Shown here: piece after piece, positions 23,131-32,160 of the stretch
Layout: each line of letters opens with the position of its first letter
How positions within the stretch are numbered: position 1 is the stretch's first letter
Source of the DNA: CAZJFH01 sp964545205
Lineage (GTDB): Bacteria > Pseudomonadota > Alphaproteobacteria > Rhodospirillales > Magnetospirillaceae
Length of the DNA stretch: 64,000 nt
Assembly: GCA_964545205.1 (NCBI GenBank)
Contig: CAZJFH010000004.1
Span: forward strand, 1-64,000
Direction of reading: 5' to 3'
The notes under the pieces: model-generated
Seen by the model: only the letters and a program-made list of their open reading frames with translations
What the model was told of the DNA's origin: nothing
Database searches by the model: none
Position numbers and translations under genes: made by a program

Positions 23131-23590
23131 CTGCAACGAGCCTGTGTGGGGGAAATCGGCGCCCCCGCCAGGGGGATTGGGGGGGGAGGGAAGCGAGGGC
23201 GCCGTGACAACGAGGTCAGTGTCGCGCATTCCCGGTCGGGCCGCTACCGTTCCAAGGTTTGTGGCCCGTGCGCGAAGGATTGGGGTGGGATTAATCCCGC
23301 ACTACCAACAACGTTGATGCCGTTCCCGATTCGGCGCCCCTCCGCCATGCCGAGGCCGACGGCCGCCCCGCCTTCCGGCCGATGACGCCAAGCCCGCCGG
23401 TCCGGCCATCGCCGTTCGGCCGATGCCGCCGGCCTGGCGTCCAGGCGGATGCGCATTCGGGATACGACTTCCGGCATGCGGGCGGCGGTGCCATGAGAAA
23501 ATGAGGGGCGAACAACGACTTTCGTTGCGAATCGAAAGCGCTAAAACCGGGCGGGAGCGCGAACCGTGAATTGACCGCCGCCGCCGCGGC

Positions 23591-23619
23591 TTGACGCGGA
23601 GGTTTCGCGCTGGTACCTA
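23591..23619 (+). promoter_or_regulatory. Sigma-70-type promoter of the molybdenum hydroxylase cassette
   Basis: TTGACG (23591-23596) and TACCTA (23614-23619) are separated by 17 bp. They sit about 77 bp upstream of the first gene's GTG start and directly abut the operator-like palindrome. Confidence 0.6.
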
Positions 23620-23640
23620 GTGATATCAAATGATACCACT
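23619..23640. promoter_or_regulatory. Near-palindromic operator candidate (TetR-type)
   Basis: Arms AGTGATATCA (23619-23628) and TGATACCACT (23631-23640) are inverted repeats with one mismatch, separated by AA. The site begins at the last base of the -10 box and covers the expected transcription start, an ideal place for repression. A half-site TGATACCA recurs at 36366-36373 in the promoter of the cassette's TetR gene, suggesting that the TetR binds both. Confidence 0.6.
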
Positions 23641-23695
23641 GAGGCCGGCCCGGGCGCTGATCACGCGACGGGCAGGCCGGAACGGAGGACCCGGG

Positions 23696-24562
23696 GTGAA
23701 GCCACGTCCTTTCGACTACGTTCGCGCTCGAACGCTCGGCGATGTGTTCAGTGTTCTCGACGAGCACGGAGACGCGGCCAAGATCCTGGCCGGCGGCCAG
23801 AGCCTCATCGCGGCGATGAACATGCGCTTTGCCGCTCCCGAGGTGGTGGTCGACGTCGGATCGGTAGCCGAGCTGCAGGGAATCGCCGTCGTCGACGGCT
23901 CGTTGCGCATCGGCGCCATGAGCAGATACGTCGCGGTGCTGTCGGCGCCGGAGGTGGCGGTCCACGCGCCGCTGGTCGCGCTGGCCATTCCCAACATCGC
24001 CCATGCCACGATCCGCAACCGGGGCACGTTCGGCGGCTCCCTCGTCAATGCCGATCCGGCCTCGGAACTCCCGGCCTGCGCGCTCGCGCTCGAAGCCCGG
24101 TTCAACATCCAGAGCTCGGCGGGCAGCCGCACGGTCACGGCCGCCGAGTTCTTCGAAGGCACCTATGCGACCTGCCTGGCGCCGGACGAGGTCCTGGTGT
24201 CGGTCGACCTGCCGTCGGCCGGCCCGCATCACCGCCCCTTCTTCGACGAAATCGCCCGCCGGCGGGGCGACTACGCGATGGCCGGCCTGGCCGCCGCCGC
24301 CGATGTCGATGGCGGCGTCATCTCCGGGGCCCGACTCGCCTTCTTCGGCGTTGCGGAAATGCCGGTACGGGCGACCGCGGCGGAAGCGCTGCTCGATGGT
24401 CGGGCGATCACCGAACTGGATGCGGACGCGGTCTGCGCCGCCGTCACCGGCGAAATCCGCACGTTCGGCGATCTGACCACCTCGGCCGAAGCCAAAAGCC
24501 ACCTGATGGCCGTCCTGACCCGCCGCGCCATTGCCGCCTGGGCCAAAGAGGAAGTCCAATGA
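23696..24562 (+). CDS. Molybdenum hydroxylase FAD-binding (medium) subunit
   Basis: The FAD subunit of a xanthine-dehydrogenase-family enzyme, passing electrons from the iron-sulfur subunit to an acceptor. Visible are the FAD motifs AGGQSLIAAMNMRFA (about 33-47) and TIRNRGTFGGSLVNADPASELP, both typical of CoxM/XdhB-type subunits. It is 288 residues, usual for the family. The GTG at 23696 follows ACGGAGGACCCGGG and is preferred to longer in-frame starts that run into the operator. It is the first gene of the cassette and overlaps the next by 4 bp. Confidence 0.88.
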   Translation: MKPRPFDYVRARTLGDVFSVLDEHGDAAKILAGGQSLIAAMNMRFAAPEVVVDVGSVAELQGIAVVDGSLRIGAMSRYVAVLSAPEVAVHAPLVALAIPNIAHATIRNRGTFGGSLVNADPASELPACALALEARFNIQSSAGSRTVTAAEFFEGTYATCLAPDEVLVSVDLPSAGPHHRPFFDEIARRRGDYAMAGLAAAADVDGGVISGARLAFFGVAEMPVRATAAEALLDGRAITELDADAVCAAVTGEIRTFGDLTTSAEAKSHLMAVLTRRAIAAWAKEEVQ

Positions 24563-25041
24563 GCAACCGCGTCATAGTCACCATCAGCGTCAACGGCGAA
24601 CCGGTCTCGGCGGCCATCGAACCCCGCATCAGCCTCGCCGATTTCCTGCGCACCGAGGCCGGCCTGACCGGCACGCATGTCGGCTGCGAGCACGGCGTCT
24701 GCGGCGCCTGCACGGTCGTGATCGACGGCGCCACCGCCCGCGGCTGCCTCACCCTGGCGGTCCAGTGCGACGGCCGCTCGGTCGAAACGATCGAGGGCGC
24801 CACGCAGGCCGGGCGCATCCGCGACCTGCAGGACAACTTCGTCGAGCGCAACGCCCTGCAGTGCGGCTTCTGCACGCCGGGAATGCTGTTGTCCGCCGAC
24901 GAGCTGCTGCAGGCCAATCCCAATCCCCGGCGCGCCGAGATTCGCGATCATCTGAGCGGCAACTACTGCCGCTGCACCGGCTACGAAGCCATCGTCGACG
25001 CGGTCGAGATGACTGCCGAACAGCGCCGGAGGAAAGCCTGA
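24559..25041 (+). CDS. Molybdenum hydroxylase [2Fe-2S] (small) subunit
   Basis: A 160-residue iron-sulfur subunit that carries electrons from the molybdenum site to FAD. The plant-ferredoxin cluster uses C43, C48, C51 and C63 (GCEHGVCGACTV). The second cluster uses C102, C105, C137 and C139 (QCGFCTPG and NYCRCTGY). All eight ligands are intact. The start ATGA overlaps the FAD-subunit stop. The subunit order medium-small-large is the CoxMSL arrangement. Confidence 0.93.
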   Translation: MSNRVIVTISVNGEPVSAAIEPRISLADFLRTEAGLTGTHVGCEHGVCGACTVVIDGATARGCLTLAVQCDGRSVETIEGATQAGRIRDLQDNFVERNALQCGFCTPGMLLSADELLQANPNPRRAEIRDHLSGNYCRCTGYEAIVDAVEMTAEQRRRKA

Positions 25042-25042
25042 C

Positions 25043-27424
25043 ATGAAAGAAGCGCCGGTCATCCACCCCCTCGACGCGCCGAACTCCTATGTCGGCAAGT
25101 CGGTGCGCCGCCCGAACGCCGCGAAACTGGTGCAGGGGCGCGGGACCTACGTCGACGACATCACGCTGCCGCGCATGGTCCACCTGGCATTCGCGCGCAG
25201 CCCCTATGCCCACGCCGAGATCGTCGCCATCGACAAGTCGGCCGCCGAGGCCATGCCCGGCGTGATCCGCGTCGTGACCATGGACGACCTGAGGGATTTC
25301 TGCACGCCGTGGGTCGGCGTGCTCAACCACCTGAAGGGGATCAAGTCGGCGGAGCAGTGGCCGCTGGCCAACGGCAAGGCGTTCTGGCAGGGCGAACCGG
25401 TGGCCGCCGTGGTCGCCACCAGCCGGGCGATCGCCGAGGACGCCGCCGAGCTCATCGAGATCGAGTATCGGGAACTCGAGCCGGTCACCGACATGACCCG
25501 CGCGCTGCTTCCCGAGACTCCGGTCATCCATCCGGAGCTGGGCGACAATCTGTGCTTCGAGCGCCGCATCGACGAAGGCGACGTCGACGCCGCCTTCGCC
25601 AATGCCGCCTGCGTCGTCGAGGACGTGTTCCACTTCAACCGGCATACCGGGGTGACGATGGAGCCGCGCTCCATCATCTGCGACTACAATTCCGCCTCGC
25701 AGGAGCTGACGCTGCACATGTCGGTGCAGTGCCCGCACATGTCGAAGAACCTGTTCGCGAAGCATCTCGGCCTCAAGGAGGACCGGGTCCGCGTCATCTG
25801 CAAGGACGTCGGCGGCTCGTTCGGGATCAAGATCCACACCTATTCCGACGAAATGGCCGCCGGAGCGATCTCCGTGATGCTGGGCCGGCCGGTGAAGTTC
25901 GTGGCCGACCGGCTCGAGAGCTTCGTGACCGACATTCACGCCCGCGATCACGTCGTCAAGGCGCGGATGGCCTTCGCCGCCGATGGCGAGATGATCGCCC
26001 TGGACATGGACGACATCACCGGAATCGGGCCCTACTCGGTCTATCCGCGGACCTCCGGGATCGAGCTGAACCAGGTGATGAACCTCACCGCCGGTCCGTA
26101 CCGGCACCGCAACTACCGGGCTCGCGGCCGGGTGGTGTTCCAGAACAAGAACGTGATGTGCCAGTACCGCGGCGTCGGTCATCCGATCGCGGTGGCGGTG
26201 GGCGAGCATCTGATCGACGAAGGCGCGCGCAAGCTGGGCATCGACCCGGCGGAAGTCCGCCGCAAGAGCTTCATCGGCGACGACCAGTACCCCTACACCG
26301 CCCCTTCGGGCGCCATCTACGAGCGCCAGTCCCACCGCGAGTGCCTGGACAAGCTGATCGACATGATGGGATACGGCGCGCTGCGCGCCGAGCAGGCCGA
26401 GCTGCGGTCGAGGGGGATCTACCGCGGCATCGGGTTCGCGAGCCTGATCGAGGTGACCAACCCGAGCCCCGCCTTCTACGGCGTCGGCGGCGCCCGCATC
26501 GCTTCCCAGGACGGCTGCACCATCCGCCTGGAGCCCACCGGCGGACTGACCTGCAGCACCGGGGTGACCGAGCAGGGCCAGGGCACCGAGACGGTGATCG
26601 CGCAGGTGGTGGCGACCGCGGTCGGCGTCGCCGTCGAGGATGTCCGCGTGATCACCGGCGACACCGAGACGGTGCCCTATGGCGGCGGCACCTGGGCCTC
26701 GCGCGGGGCCGGCATCGGCGGCGAGGCGGCGCTGCAGGCGGGCAAGGCGCTCAAGGGCAACATCCTTGCCGTCGCCGGGTCCATCCTCCAGGCGGAGCCC
26801 TCGCGGCTGGACATCCGCTCGGGCGTCATCGTCGACGCCGCCACCGGCATGGAGCACATGCCGCTGTCCGAACTGGGGCGCATCGCCTATTTCCGCGGCG
26901 ACACCCTGCCCAGCGACGTGCAGCCGGAACTCGTCGTCACCCGCCATTTCGTCTCGCGCGGCTATCCCTTCGCGTTCACCAACGCCGCCCACGCCTGTCA
27001 TCTCGAAGTGGACACCGAGACCGGGCTGGTGAAGCTTCTGAAGTATTGGGTCGTCGAGGACTGCGGTCGCGTCATCAATCCGCGGCTGGTCGCCGAGCAG
27101 ACCCGCGGCGGGGTGGTCCAGGGCATCGGCCCGGCGCTGTTCGAGGAGTGCATGTACTCGCCCGAGGGCCAGCTGATCAACGGCTCGATGGCCGACTACC
27201 TGCTGCCGATGGCAGCCGAGATGCCCGACATCGTCGTCGGTCACGTCGAGACCCCGACCGAGACCTCGGAACTGGGCGCCAAGGGCGTCGGCGAAGCCGG
27301 GACGGCGGGCGCGCCGGCCGCGGTCATGAACGCCATCAACGACGCACTGAGTCCGCTGGGGGCCAAACTGACCCACATGCCCTTCACACCGGACAAGGTG
27401 TTGCGCGCGCTTGGAAAAATATGA
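25043..27424 (+). CDS. Molybdenum hydroxylase molybdopterin-binding (large) subunit
   Basis: The 793-residue catalytic subunit of a xanthine-dehydrogenase-family enzyme, which hydroxylates its substrate with water at a Mo-MCD centre. The N-terminal VGKSVRRPNAAKLVQGRGTYVDD is typical. The catalytic Glu is E751 in KGVGEAGTAG. The loop that classifies CoxL proteins reads YRGVGH at 375-380, neither the AYxCSFR loop of true CO dehydrogenase nor the usual AYRGAGR, so this is not a form I CO dehydrogenase. The substrate is unknown; the linked transporter suggests a small carboxylic or heteroaromatic compound. Confidence 0.88.
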   Translation: MKEAPVIHPLDAPNSYVGKSVRRPNAAKLVQGRGTYVDDITLPRMVHLAFARSPYAHAEIVAIDKSAAEAMPGVIRVVTMDDLRDFCTPWVGVLNHLKGIKSAEQWPLANGKAFWQGEPVAAVVATSRAIAEDAAELIEIEYRELEPVTDMTRALLPETPVIHPELGDNLCFERRIDEGDVDAAFANAACVVEDVFHFNRHTGVTMEPRSIICDYNSASQELTLHMSVQCPHMSKNLFAKHLGLKEDRVRVICKDVGGSFGIKIHTYSDEMAAGAISVMLGRPVKFVADRLESFVTDIHARDHVVKARMAFAADGEMIALDMDDITGIGPYSVYPRTSGIELNQVMNLTAGPYRHRNYRARGRVVFQNKNVMCQYRGVGHPIAVAVGEHLIDEGARKLGIDPAEVRRKSFIGDDQYPYTAPSGAIYERQSHRECLDKLIDMMGYGALRAEQAELRSRGIYRGIGFASLIEVTNPSPAFYGVGGARIASQDGCTIRLEPTGGLTCSTGVTEQGQGTETVIAQVVATAVGVAVEDVRVITGDTETVPYGGGTWASRGAGIGGEAALQAGKALKGNILAVAGSILQAEPSRLDIRSGVIVDAATGMEHMPLSELGRIAYFRGDTLPSDVQPELVVTRHFVSRGYPFAFTNAAHACHLEVDTETGLVKLLKYWVVEDCGRVINPRLVAEQTRGGVVQGIGPALFEECMYSPEGQLINGSMADYLLPMAAEMPDIVVGHVETPTETSELGAKGVGEAGTAGAPAAVMNAINDALSPLGAKLTHMPFTPDKVLRALGKI

Positions 27425-27479
27425 CCCGGAAAACCGGGCTGTCAATCGGCCGGAAGCGGCTTGTCTAGGGAGCACGAAA

Positions 27480-28742
27480 ATGAAAGACCTGATTTCGAAG
27501 AGCAAGGGCGGGCTGAGCCGCCGCACCATCCTCAAGAGCGCGGTCGCCGGCGGCGCCGCCGCGGCCACCGCGCCGTTCATGTTCCATATCGCCAGGGCCG
27601 CCGAGCCGACGATCAAGATCGGCTTCCCGGTGCCCCTCACCGGGCCCTACGGCTCGGAGGCGAAGGAGCAGGCCGTCTGCGCCAACATGGCGGTCGAGGA
27701 GTTCAACAAGGCAGGCGGCCTGAACGGCCGCATGGCCGAGCTTCTCGTGCGCGACGACAAGCTCAAGGCCGGCGAGGCCGCGACCCGCACGCTGGAACTG
27801 ATCGAGAAGGACGGCGCCGACTTCATCTGCGGCTCGCTCTCCGCCTCGGTGCAGCTCGCGGTCAACCAGGTGTGCAAGGAGCGCGGCAAGATCTACGTCT
27901 CGATCTCCCAGTCCGACGCCATCAACGAGGCGGAGCACTTCTCCAAGTACACCTTCCACGAGGCCATGAACCCGCACATGACCGCGGGCGCGGTCGGGCG
28001 CTACATGTTCCCGAACCACAAGAACAAGCGGGTCGCGTACCTGATCGCCGACTACGCCTATGGCCACGAGATGGCGCGCGGGTTCAAGCGCGCCGGCGCG
28101 CCCTACGGCATGGAGACGGTCGCGGAGGTCAAGCATCCGCTGGCGACCAAGGACTTCTCGACCTTCCTGCCGCAGATCCAGGCCGCCAAGCCCGACATCC
28201 TGTGTCTGTGCAACTTCGGCTACGACCAGATGAACTCGCTGAAGCAGGCCACCAATTTCGGCCTGAAGAACGACATGATGATGCTGGCTCCGGCCCTGCT
28301 GTACAATCAGCGCAAGGCCGGCGGCGCCGAAGCCTACGAAGGCGTCGTCGGGGCCACGAACTTCTTCTGGGGCATCGAGAAGGACGTTCCTTCGGCCAAG
28401 CGCTTCAGCGACGCCTACCGCGCCGCGAACAACGGCGCGCCGCCGTCGGACTACGGCGCCTACGGCTATTCCGGCGTCGGCGTGATCCTCGAGGCGGTCA
28501 AGGCGGCGGGAACCACCGATCCCGACCGGGTCATCGCCGCGCTGGAAGGGCTGAAGTACGACAAGTACAAGGGCGAGCAGTATTTCCGCAAGTGCGACCA
28601 CCAGTCGATCCAGTCGGTCTACATCATCGAGTCGAAGCCGGCCGCCAAGATGGCGAACGAGTACGACTTCTTCGACATCGTCCACATCGATCAGCCCACC
28701 GAGGAAGCGATGCGCTCGTGCGCCGAACTCGGCTTCTCGTGA
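27480..28742 (+). CDS. Liv-type ABC transporter substrate-binding protein, Tat-exported
   Basis: A 420-residue periplasmic binding protein of the branched-chain amino acid/amide type (Peripla_BP_6). The N terminus has a twin-arginine signal, SRRTILK (13-19), before a hydrophobic segment ending FHIARA, so it is probably exported folded. The mature part opens TIKIGFPVPLTGPYGSEAK, typical of the family. It presents the cassette's unknown ligand to the permease. The ATG at 27480 follows GGGAGCACGAAA. The hairpin after its stop separates it from the permease genes. Confidence 0.9.
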   Translation: MKDLISKSKGGLSRRTILKSAVAGGAAAATAPFMFHIARAAEPTIKIGFPVPLTGPYGSEAKEQAVCANMAVEEFNKAGGLNGRMAELLVRDDKLKAGEAATRTLELIEKDGADFICGSLSASVQLAVNQVCKERGKIYVSISQSDAINEAEHFSKYTFHEAMNPHMTAGAVGRYMFPNHKNKRVAYLIADYAYGHEMARGFKRAGAPYGMETVAEVKHPLATKDFSTFLPQIQAAKPDILCLCNFGYDQMNSLKQATNFGLKNDMMMLAPALLYNQRKAGGAEAYEGVVGATNFFWGIEKDVPSAKRFSDAYRAANNGAPPSDYGAYGYSGVGVILEAVKAAGTTDPDRVIAALEGLKYDKYKGEQYFRKCDHQSIQSVYIIESKPAAKMANEYDFFDIVHIDQPTEEAMRSCAELGFS

Positions 28743-28750
28743 TCCGGATC

Positions 28751-28779
28751 TGCCGGCCCCGCGAGCCGCGGGGCCGGCA
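28751..28779 (+). terminator. Strong hairpin between binding-protein and permease genes
   Basis: TGCCGGCCCCGC (28751-28762) and GCGGGGCCGGCA (28768-28779) form a perfect 12-bp stem with a 5-nt loop and no T run after it. Such hairpins protect the 3' end of the binding-protein message or attenuate readthrough, giving more binding protein than permease. Confidence 0.7.
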
Positions 28780-28811
28780 CCCTTTCCTGACTCGGTGGGA
28801 TGGAGTGCTCC

Positions 28812-29690
28812 ATGCTGAGCCTTGACCTGCTCGCGCTGCAGCTTTTCACGGGACTGGCCCTGGGCTCGGTCTTCGTGTTGCTGGCCGTGGGGCTGTCGCT
28901 GATATTCGGGCTGCTGACGGTGGTGAATTTCGCCCACGGCGCCTTCTACATGGTCGGCGCCTATGTCGGCGTGTTCGTCGTCGGCCTGACCGGCAACTTC
29001 TGGCTGGCGCTCGCCGTGGTGCCGCTGGCGGTGGGCGCGATCGGCATCAGCGTCGAGCGCTTCCTCGTCCGGCCGCTCTACGGCCGCGGCATCGACTATC
29101 CGCTGCTGCTGACCTTCGGCCTCGGCCTCGCGATGGTCGAGGTGGTGCGGATCCTGTTCGGGCTCGAAGGCATGCCCTTCGACACGCCCGAGGCGCTGCA
29201 GGGCGCCGCGTATCTCGGTTTCGGCTATTTCCCGATCTACCGGCTGTTCCTGATCGGCATCACCGCGGTTCTGATCATCGGGCTGTGGCTGTTCATCGAG
29301 AAGACCTCCTACGGACTGGTGATCCGCGCCGGCGCCCGCGACCCCGAGATCGTGCGCGTGCTGGGCATCGACATCTCGAAGGTGTGGCTGCTGGTCTTCG
29401 GCATCGGCACCGGCGTCGCCGGTCTCGCCGGGGTGCTGTCGGCGCCCATGCGCAGCGTCATTCCCGACATGGGCACCACCGTGCTGGTCGAGGCCTTCGT
29501 CGTCACCGTGGTCGGCGGCATGGGCTCGCTGGCCGGGGCGGTCGTCGCCGGCCTGCTGGTCGGCGTCGTCGTGGCGATGACCGGCCTGTTCTGGCCCGAC
29601 CTGTCCGATCTGGCGATGTTCGCGCTGATGGCCGTGGTGCTGCTGGTGCGCCCGCAGGGCCTGTTTGGCAAGAAGGGATTGCTGGGATGA
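28812..29690 (+). CDS. Liv-type ABC transporter permease, LivH-like
   Basis: A 292-residue integral membrane permease with about eight hydrophobic segments. LLAVGLSLIFGLLTVVNFAHGAFYMVGAY is the LivH signature, and RAGARDPEIVRVLGIDISKVW is the cytoplasmic EAA-like coupling region. The ATG at 28812 is preceded by GGATGGAG; the in-frame ATG at 28800 is also possible. The stop overlaps the LivM start. Confidence 0.92.
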   Translation: MLSLDLLALQLFTGLALGSVFVLLAVGLSLIFGLLTVVNFAHGAFYMVGAYVGVFVVGLTGNFWLALAVVPLAVGAIGISVERFLVRPLYGRGIDYPLLLTFGLGLAMVEVVRILFGLEGMPFDTPEALQGAAYLGFGYFPIYRLFLIGITAVLIIGLWLFIEKTSYGLVIRAGARDPEIVRVLGIDISKVWLLVFGIGTGVAGLAGVLSAPMRSVIPDMGTTVLVEAFVVTVVGGMGSLAGAVVAGLLVGVVVAMTGLFWPDLSDLAMFALMAVVLLVRPQGLFGKKGLLG

Positions 29691-30682
29691 GCGAGATTCC
29701 GATGTATTCCGGGACGCTGCAGGTCTCCGGGCGCCGTCTCGCCGGCATGGTGACGTCGGTGGCCCGCCACCGGGTGGCGTCGGCGCTGCTGATCCTGCTG
29801 CTGTTCCCGTTCCTCATGCCCTACGAGGCGCTGGCGGTCAACATCCTGATCTACGGCCTGTTCGCGCTGGGGTTCAACCTGGTGTTCGGCTACATGGGCG
29901 TGCTGTCCTTCGGTCACGCCGCCTTCTTCGGGGTCGGCTCCTACGCCACGGGCATCGCCATCGTCCATTTCGGCGTTCCGTGGCTGCCGGCGATTCTGCT
30001 CGGGATCGTCATGGCCGGGCTGACGGCGGTGGTCATGGGAGCGCTGGCGGTCCGTTCGCGCGGCATCTACTTCGCGATGGTGACGCTGGCCCTGGCCCAG
30101 TGCGTCTACTACCTGATCTACCAGCTCGACGAATGGTCCGGCGGCGAGGACGGCCTCACCGGCGTCAGCGTCGGCGAGATCGACCTCGGGGTGGTCGCCT
30201 TCAGCCTGCACGACCCGACCGCGAAGTACTACTTCGTCTACGCCTTCGTCGCAGTGGCCATCTTCCTGTTCTCGCGCATTCTGGCCTCGCCGTTCGGCGC
30301 AGTGCTGGAGGCCGTCCGGGAGAACGAGAACCGGGCGCGCGCCTGCGGGTACAACGTCCAGTTCACGCGCTGGCTGGCGTTCGTGCTCTCGGGGCTGTTC
30401 TGCGGCCTGGCCGGCGCGCTCAACGCGCTGCACCTGTCGATCGTCCCGATCGAGTCGCTGCACTACCACCTCTCGGGCCAGGCGGTGATGATGTCGCTGC
30501 TGGGCGGGATGGGCACCTTCTTCGGCCCCTTCGTCGGCGCCGTCGCCTTCCTGCTGCTCGAGGACATCATCACCACGATGACGGCGCACTGGCAGTTGGT
30601 GCTGGGCATCGTCTTCATGGTCTTCGTCCTGTTCTTCCCCAAAGGCATCTGGGGATCGATCCAGCACTGGCTGTCGCGATGA
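29687..30682 (+). CDS. Liv-type ABC transporter permease, LivM-like
   Basis: A 331-residue second permease. YGLFALGFNLVFGYMGVLSFGHAAFFGVGSYATG is the expected LivM core, and AVRENENRARACGYN is the coupling helix (the usual ENE-x-RA motif). It pairs with LivH in the membrane. The start ATG overlaps the LivH stop (ATGA) and the stop overlaps the LivG start, so translation of the set is coupled. Confidence 0.92.
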   Translation: MSEIPMYSGTLQVSGRRLAGMVTSVARHRVASALLILLLFPFLMPYEALAVNILIYGLFALGFNLVFGYMGVLSFGHAAFFGVGSYATGIAIVHFGVPWLPAILLGIVMAGLTAVVMGALAVRSRGIYFAMVTLALAQCVYYLIYQLDEWSGGEDGLTGVSVGEIDLGVVAFSLHDPTAKYYFVYAFVAVAIFLFSRILASPFGAVLEAVRENENRARACGYNVQFTRWLAFVLSGLFCGLAGALNALHLSIVPIESLHYHLSGQAVMMSLLGGMGTFFGPFVGAVAFLLLEDIITTMTAHWQLVLGIVFMVFVLFFPKGIWGSIQHWLSR

Positions 30683-31446
30683 CCCGCATCGACACACGAA
30701 ACCAGGAGGTTCTGCGGCTCGAGCGCGCGACCGTGCGCTTCGGCGGCTTCACGGCGCTGTCCGACGTCAGCGTCTCCTTCCCCGAGGGCCGGCTGACCGC
30801 CATCATCGGCCCCAACGGCGCCGGCAAGAGCACGTTGTTCAACGTGCTGTCCGGAGCCTTCCCGCCAACCGAGGGACGGCTGTTCTATCGCGGCGAGAAC
30901 ATCACCGGCACGCCGCAGCACCAGTTCGCCCGGCTCGGGATCGCCAAGTCGTTCCAGATCACCAACGTCTTCCCCGAGCTGACGGCGCTGGAGAACGTGC
31001 GCATCGCCATTCAGGCGCTGACCTGCCGCTACAATATGTGGACGCCGCGATCGAAGCTGGTGCGCATGGAGGAGCGGGCGGCCGAACTGCTGGAAGCGGT
31101 GGGTCTGCACCGCCACCATCTCCGCCGCGCCGGCAACCTGGCCCACGGCGAGCAGCGGGCGCTCGAGATCGCGCTGGCCCTGGCCTGCAACCCGAAGCTG
31201 CTGCTGCTCGACGAGCCGACGGCCGGCATGAGTCCCGAGGAGACGATGGTCATGATGGGCCTGATCACCCGACTCGCCGAGGAGCGCACCGTGATCCTGG
31301 TGGAGCACAAGATGAAGCTGGTGATGGGCATCGCCGACCGCCTGATCGTGCTGCACCACGGCACGTTCCTCGCCGAGGGCACCCCCGACGAGATCCGCGC
31401 CAACGACGAGGTGCGCCGCGTCTATCTGGGACGGGGAGACCACTGA
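30679..31446 (+). CDS. Liv-type ABC transporter ATP-binding protein, LivG-like
   Basis: A 255-residue ATPase. Walker A is GPNGAGKST (near residue 43), Walker B LLLLDEPTAG, and the H-loop VEHKM. In place of LSGGQ the signature is LAHGEQRALEIALAL, as in LivG proteins. The long insert after the Q-loop (IQALTCRYNMWTPRSKL) is also typical of LivG rather than LivF. It overlaps both neighbours. Confidence 0.92.
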   Translation: MTRIDTRNQEVLRLERATVRFGGFTALSDVSVSFPEGRLTAIIGPNGAGKSTLFNVLSGAFPPTEGRLFYRGENITGTPQHQFARLGIAKSFQITNVFPELTALENVRIAIQALTCRYNMWTPRSKLVRMEERAAELLEAVGLHRHHLRRAGNLAHGEQRALEIALALACNPKLLLLDEPTAGMSPEETMVMMGLITRLAEERTVILVEHKMKLVMGIADRLIVLHHGTFLAEGTPDEIRANDEVRRVYLGRGDH

Positions 31447-32150
31447 TGCTGGAACTGCAGGATCTGCACGCCTGGTACGGCCACAGCCACATCATCCAGG
31501 GCGTTTCGCTGCGGGTGGAGAAGGGCGAGATCGTGTGCATCGTCGGCCGCAACGGCGCCGGCAAGACGACCACCCTGCGCACCATCATGGGCCTGGTCTC
31601 CAAACGGCGCGGGCGCGTGCTGTTCGACGGCCGCGACATCGTCGACGAGCCGACCCACACCCGGTTCCGCCACGGCCTCGGCTACGTGCCCGAGGACAGG
31701 CGCATCGTCCCCGGACTGACCGTGCGCGAGAACCTGCGCCTGGGCCTGACCGCGTCGCGGCTGCGGGGGCGCGAGTCCGAGGTCATCGACCGCATCGCCG
31801 AGACCTTTCCACGGCTCAAGGAACGCCTGGACCAGGTCGCCGAGACGATGTCGGGCGGCGAGCAGCAGATGCTCGCCATCGCCCGCGCCACCGCCTCGAA
31901 CCCCAAGCTGATCATGCTCGACGAGCCTTCGGAAGGCATCATGCCGATCCTCGTCGACGAGATGTTCGAGTTGTTCGCGCGGCTGAAGGCCGACGGCACC
32001 ACGATCCTGCTGGTCGAGCAGAACGTGGAGCGCTCGCTGAGCATCGCCGACCGGGCCTACATCATGGACCAGGGCCTGATCGTGCACGAAGCGCCGGCAG
32101 CGACGCTGCTGGCAGACCAGGAAATTCAAGAGCGCTATTGCTCGGTGTGA
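31446..32150 (+). CDS. Liv-type ABC transporter ATP-binding protein, LivF-like
   Basis: A 234-residue ATPase completing the importer. Walker A is GRNGAGKTT, the signature MSGGEQQMLAIARA, Walker B LIMLDEPSEGI and the H-loop VEQNVE, all in LivF style. It shares one base with the LivG stop (TGATG). The importer genes now comprise a binding protein, two permeases and two ATPases, a full set. Confidence 0.93.
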   Translation: MLELQDLHAWYGHSHIIQGVSLRVEKGEIVCIVGRNGAGKTTTLRTIMGLVSKRRGRVLFDGRDIVDEPTHTRFRHGLGYVPEDRRIVPGLTVRENLRLGLTASRLRGRESEVIDRIAETFPRLKERLDQVAETMSGGEQQMLAIARATASNPKLIMLDEPSEGIMPILVDEMFELFARLKADGTTILLVEQNVERSLSIADRAYIMDQGLIVHEAPAATLLADQEIQERYCSV

Positions 32151-32160
32151 GGAGGAATCC

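Larger units (their letters stand above)
23024..23695. other. 672-bp intergenic region between lspA and the catabolic cassette
   Basis: No gene supported. It holds a hairpin after lspA (23106-23130), a GC-rich tract (23150-23180), a perfect 12-bp palindrome GGGATTAATCCC (23287-23298), and the promoter and operator of the cassette (23591-23640). The left edge of the inserted cassette should lie somewhere here. Confidence 0.6.

Noticed and set aside
23287..23298. GGGATTAATCCC palindrome as an operator
   Set aside because: It lies 290 bp upstream of the cassette promoter and 260 bp after lspA with no promoter beside it; kept only as a note.
25043..27424. True aerobic CO dehydrogenase (CoxL form I)
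   Set aside because: The AYxCSFR active-site loop is absent; the CoxM-CoxS-CoxL gene order alone is shared by many molybdenum hydroxylases.
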